Source: Schlesneria sp. (GTDB taxonomy: Bacteria; Planctomycetota; Planctomycetia; Planctomycetales; Planctomycetaceae). Taken from it: a stretch of 7,191 nucleotides of DNA. The translations under genes were made by a program, and so were the position numbers. The stretch is taken from positions 1 to 7,191 of the forward strand of contig JANXOO010000614.1 of the NCBI GenBank assembly GCA_025353525.1. Direction: 5' to 3'. The notes under the pieces are model-generated. The model was not told the origin of the DNA. It worked only from the letters and a program-made list of their open reading frames with translations, and ran no database searches. Shown piece after piece: positions 5,737 to 7,191 of the stretch; the stretch's first letter is position 1; each line of letters starts with the position of its first letter.

Positions 5737-6038
5737 GACATAGACTCCTCAAAAAAATCTCAGAAACCCGTTCCGAATGCCCACGCAAATAAGGGAGCAC
5801 CCGGTTCGTACGAATCCGAAAACTATCGGCATTCGTTTTAAATACAGCTCGTGCCAGGGAATGAAACATTCGTCAACCGCCGGATTCCGGAAGTCACGCC
5901 GAATTCTGTTTTAATTCATGGCGTCCCGACGGAAGTCAACCTCTGGCGAATGTCCCGTTCGTGCGGTGCGAAGCATTGTCCGATTTTTGTCACGCGTGAA
6001 CAAACGATACGACGATCCGTACGCGGATCCAATCGCGA
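5737..6038 (-). promoter_or_regulatory. rpsB-tsf spacer with a nested inverted-repeat tsf leader
   Basis: This 302-bp spacer has no recognisable gene. Close to tsf, CGAATGCC (5774-5781) and GGCATTCG (5828-5835) form a perfect 8-bp outer stem. It encloses a local hairpin around the palindrome TTCGTACGAA (5805-5814) that can be extended by CGG/CCG. Farther up, TTGACT (5939-5934, minus strand) precedes AATTAA (5916-5911) by 17 bp, a weak promoter candidate. The arrangement would suit a folded tsf leader. Confidence 0.4.
6014..6029 (-). repeat. Hairpin immediately after rpsB
   Basis: GATCCG (6014-6019) and CGGATC (6024-6029) make a perfect 6-bp stem with a 4-nt loop, 9 nt past the rpsB stop. The perfect palindrome AATCGCGATT at 6031-6040 lies beside it and overlaps the stop. 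No T tract follows on the minus strand, so a terminator is not claimed. Confidence 0.4.
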
Positions 6039-6788
6039 TTACGATTGAATCGAAGGACGAGCCTTGTATTGTTCTTCAAGCGGTTGTTCGACTTCTTCCT
6101 TCGGAACCGAATTGCGTCCCTCGGCGATCGCTGCCGTCAGGTGCTTCATGACAAGCTGGATCGAACGAATGCTGTCGTCATTACCGGGAATCGGCAGATC
6201 GACATCGTCAGGATTACAGTCTGTATCGAGCAGCGCAACCACCTTGATCCCGGAAAGATGCGCCTCGTGAACGACGTTATGCTCTTTCTTGGGGTCGACG
6301 ACGATGATGGCTTCGGGCAACCGGTTCATCAATCGCAATCCGTTGATATTTCGCAGCATCTTGCGGTGTTCGCGCAAGAGCTTTGACTGCATCTTCTTGG
6401 AATACGTATTAATGTCGCCGGATGAGAAAATCTGATCCAGTTCTTCCAGTCGCTTCATGCGAGTTCGCATGGTGCGGAAGTTAGTGAAAATGCCTCCCAG
6501 CCAACGATAATCGACGTAAGGCATGCCAACCGAGTTCGCGCAATCACGAACTGTTTCGGCGGCCTGCTTTTTTGTCCCGCAAAACAGGATCAGGCTTCCC
6601 TGCGACGCCACTTTTTGCAGGTATTTTTTAGCTCGAAGCAATCCGCGGATGGTTTCTTTGATATCGATGATGTGGATCAGATTCCGGCGACCATAAATAT
6701 AGGGCCGCATTTTCGGGTTCCATCGGCTTGTCCGATGTCCGTAGTGGATGCCCGCTTCGAGAAAATCTTTGACCACAATTTCTGACAC
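6039..6788 (-). CDS. rpsB: 30S ribosomal protein S2
   Basis: The 249-residue protein S2 binds the back of the 30S subunit between head and body and is needed for S1 binding and initiation. Signature blocks: [18 protein letters not shown] at 10-27, IHIIDI at 38-43, FCGTKKQA at 69-76, [13 protein letters not shown] at 94-106, [14 protein letters not shown] at 157-170, and [20 protein letters not shown] at 187-206. The tail (about 226-249) is short, charged and variable, as in other S2 proteins. The start is GTG 6788, supported by a strong GGAGGAG (6797-6803) at 8 nt spacing and by homology from the first residues. It is the first gene of the rpsB-tsf-pyrH-frr cluster, driven by the promoter at 6888-6916. 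Confidence 0.97.
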   Translation of the reverse strand: MSEIVVKDFLEAGIHYGHRTSRWNPKMRPYIYGRRNLIHIIDIKETIRGLLRAKKYLQKVASQGSLILFCGTKKQAAETVRDCANSVGMPYVDYRWLGGIFTNFRTMRTRMKRLEELDQIFSSGDINTYSKKMQSKLLREHRKMLRNINGLRLMNRLPEAIIVVDPKKEHNVVHEAHLSGIKVVALLDTDCNPDDVDLPIPGNDDSIRSIQLVMKHLTAAIAEGRNSVPKEEVEQPLEEQYKARPSIQS

Positions 6789-6881
6789 GTTACCGACTCC
6801 TCCACCCGAATATGAGCAGGTCCAGAATCCAATCCTGATGTTTCAACAACCTGAAGCCGCACTGGTTGCGACTTTTTCCAG
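6789..6881 (-). promoter_or_regulatory. rpsB 5' leader (about 93 nt)
   Basis: This is the segment between the predicted transcription start (near 6881) and GTG 6788. It ends in the GGAGGAG ribosome site. CAGGT and ACCTG within it can pair over an intervening stretch of about 27 nt. S2 autoregulates its own mRNA leader in some bacteria; no match to a known S2-leader fold could be established by eye. Confidence 0.35.
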
Positions 6882-6887
6882 AAGGCC

Positions 6888-6916
6888 ATCCTAACGGCGA
6901 CCCGTAATCCCGTCAA
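6888..6916 (-). promoter_or_regulatory. Sigma-70-like promoter of rpsB
   Basis: On the minus strand, TTGACG (6916-6911, 5 of 6 consensus) and TAGGAT (6893-6888, 4 of 6) are separated by exactly 17 bp. Transcription would start near 6881. This is the best-formed promoter in the window and fits a highly expressed ribosomal gene. Confidence 0.6.
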
Positions 6917-6945
6917 ATGATCGGCAAAATCTCATGATCCCCATC

Positions 6946-6960
6946 AGACATGCGATGTCT
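6946..6960. promoter_or_regulatory. Perfect dyad upstream of the rpsB promoter
   Basis: AGACAT-GCG-ATGTCT is a perfect 6-bp inverted repeat with a 3-bp centre, 29 bp upstream of the rpsB -35 box. Its size and place would suit a dimeric activator site, but no known operator was recognised. Confidence 0.3.
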
Positions 6961-7157
6961 CGGCATACGGTCATGACACCAATTCCGCAACCTGCGACTG
7001 TTTGCCGAATCGTGTATTCGGAGGACGAGTTCGCAGTGGAAGTCGTGATGATGAGATGGTTTGCAGCTTAGTTTGTGAGAAAGCCGATCGGAAAAGTGCG
7101 ACAATCCAGAGGTCGACCGGATTCAAACCATGGGAAATCGAATGTTGGGAAACGAAT

Positions 7158-7191
7158 ACGCCTCTACAACCCGATTGGTTTGTAGAGGCGT
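7158..7191. terminator. Strong 12-bp hairpin at the right edge, likely terminator of the next unit
   Basis: ACGCCTCTACAA (7158-7169) and TTGTAGAGGCGT (7180-7191) pair perfectly, and CC/GG pairs continue inward past one bulged T to a 5-nt loop. This is the strongest stem in the window. On the minus strand it is followed by ATTCGTTTCC, a poor T tract. On the plus strand what follows is outside the window. It probably ends the neighbouring transcription unit upstream of rpsB. Confidence 0.5.

Noticed and set aside
5843..5858. Sigma-54 promoter (TGGCACG) upstream of tsf on the minus strand
   Set aside because: The -24-like TGGCACG is present, but the invariant GC of the -12 element is missing at the right spacing.
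6913..7104. 63-residue minus-strand open frame upstream of rpsB
   Set aside because: It has no motif or ribosome site, and it overlaps the rpsB -35 region and the dyad.
1..7191. CRISPR array, tRNA, rRNA or intact transposase gene
   Set aside because: No regularly spaced repeats, no cloverleaf with a CCA-proximal arm, no rRNA-like sequence and no transposase motif were seen in either strand.

Overview
The window looks like chromosomal DNA of a free-living bacterium, most likely a member of the Planctomycetota. I infer this from the genes, not from a database search. The elongation factor Ts carries CESAPVA where most bacteria have CxTDFVA, which I recall as common in planctomycetes. The left edge encodes a fused TssB-TssC type VI secretion sheath protein. 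Coding DNA is loosely packed, and two genes (rpsB and the NifU-like gene) start with GTG.

Layout from left to right. Positions 1-1181 (minus strand, cut by the left edge) hold the first 393 residues of the TssB-TssC fusion. A 458-bp divergent spacer follows, with no convincing gene in it. Positions 1640-2428 (plus) encode a short-chain dehydrogenase close to L-fucose dehydrogenases, in which the usual catalytic lysine is asparagine. Positions 2464-2690 hold a good -10 box and a 136-bp palindromic element bounded by CATGAG copies. This is either a small mobile palindrome (REP/MITE-like) or a structured leader in front of the next gene. Positions 2690-3070 (plus) encode an IscU/SufU/NifU-type iron-sulfur scaffold. 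A convergent 202-bp spacer follows and contains an echo of the 3' end of the scaffold gene.

Positions 3273-6788 (minus) are the classic translation cluster, in transcription order rpsB - tsf - pyrH - frr: ribosomal protein S2, EF-Ts, UMP kinase and ribosome recycling factor. The gene order is the canonical bacterial one, but the spacers are unusually wide (302, 222 and 106 bp) and hold inverted repeats, so internal terminators, processing sites or extra promoters are plausible. rpsB has a readable sigma-70-like promoter (TTGACG, 17 bp, TAGGAT) and a leader of about 93 nt. The right edge ends in a 12-bp perfect stem that is probably the terminator or boundary of the next transcription unit.

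Functionally, the right half supplies core translation and pyrimidine nucleotide functions. The left half is accessory: a contractile secretion sheath, a sugar-type dehydrogenase and an Fe-S scaffold. Only the four-gene translation cluster looks like a single functional unit.
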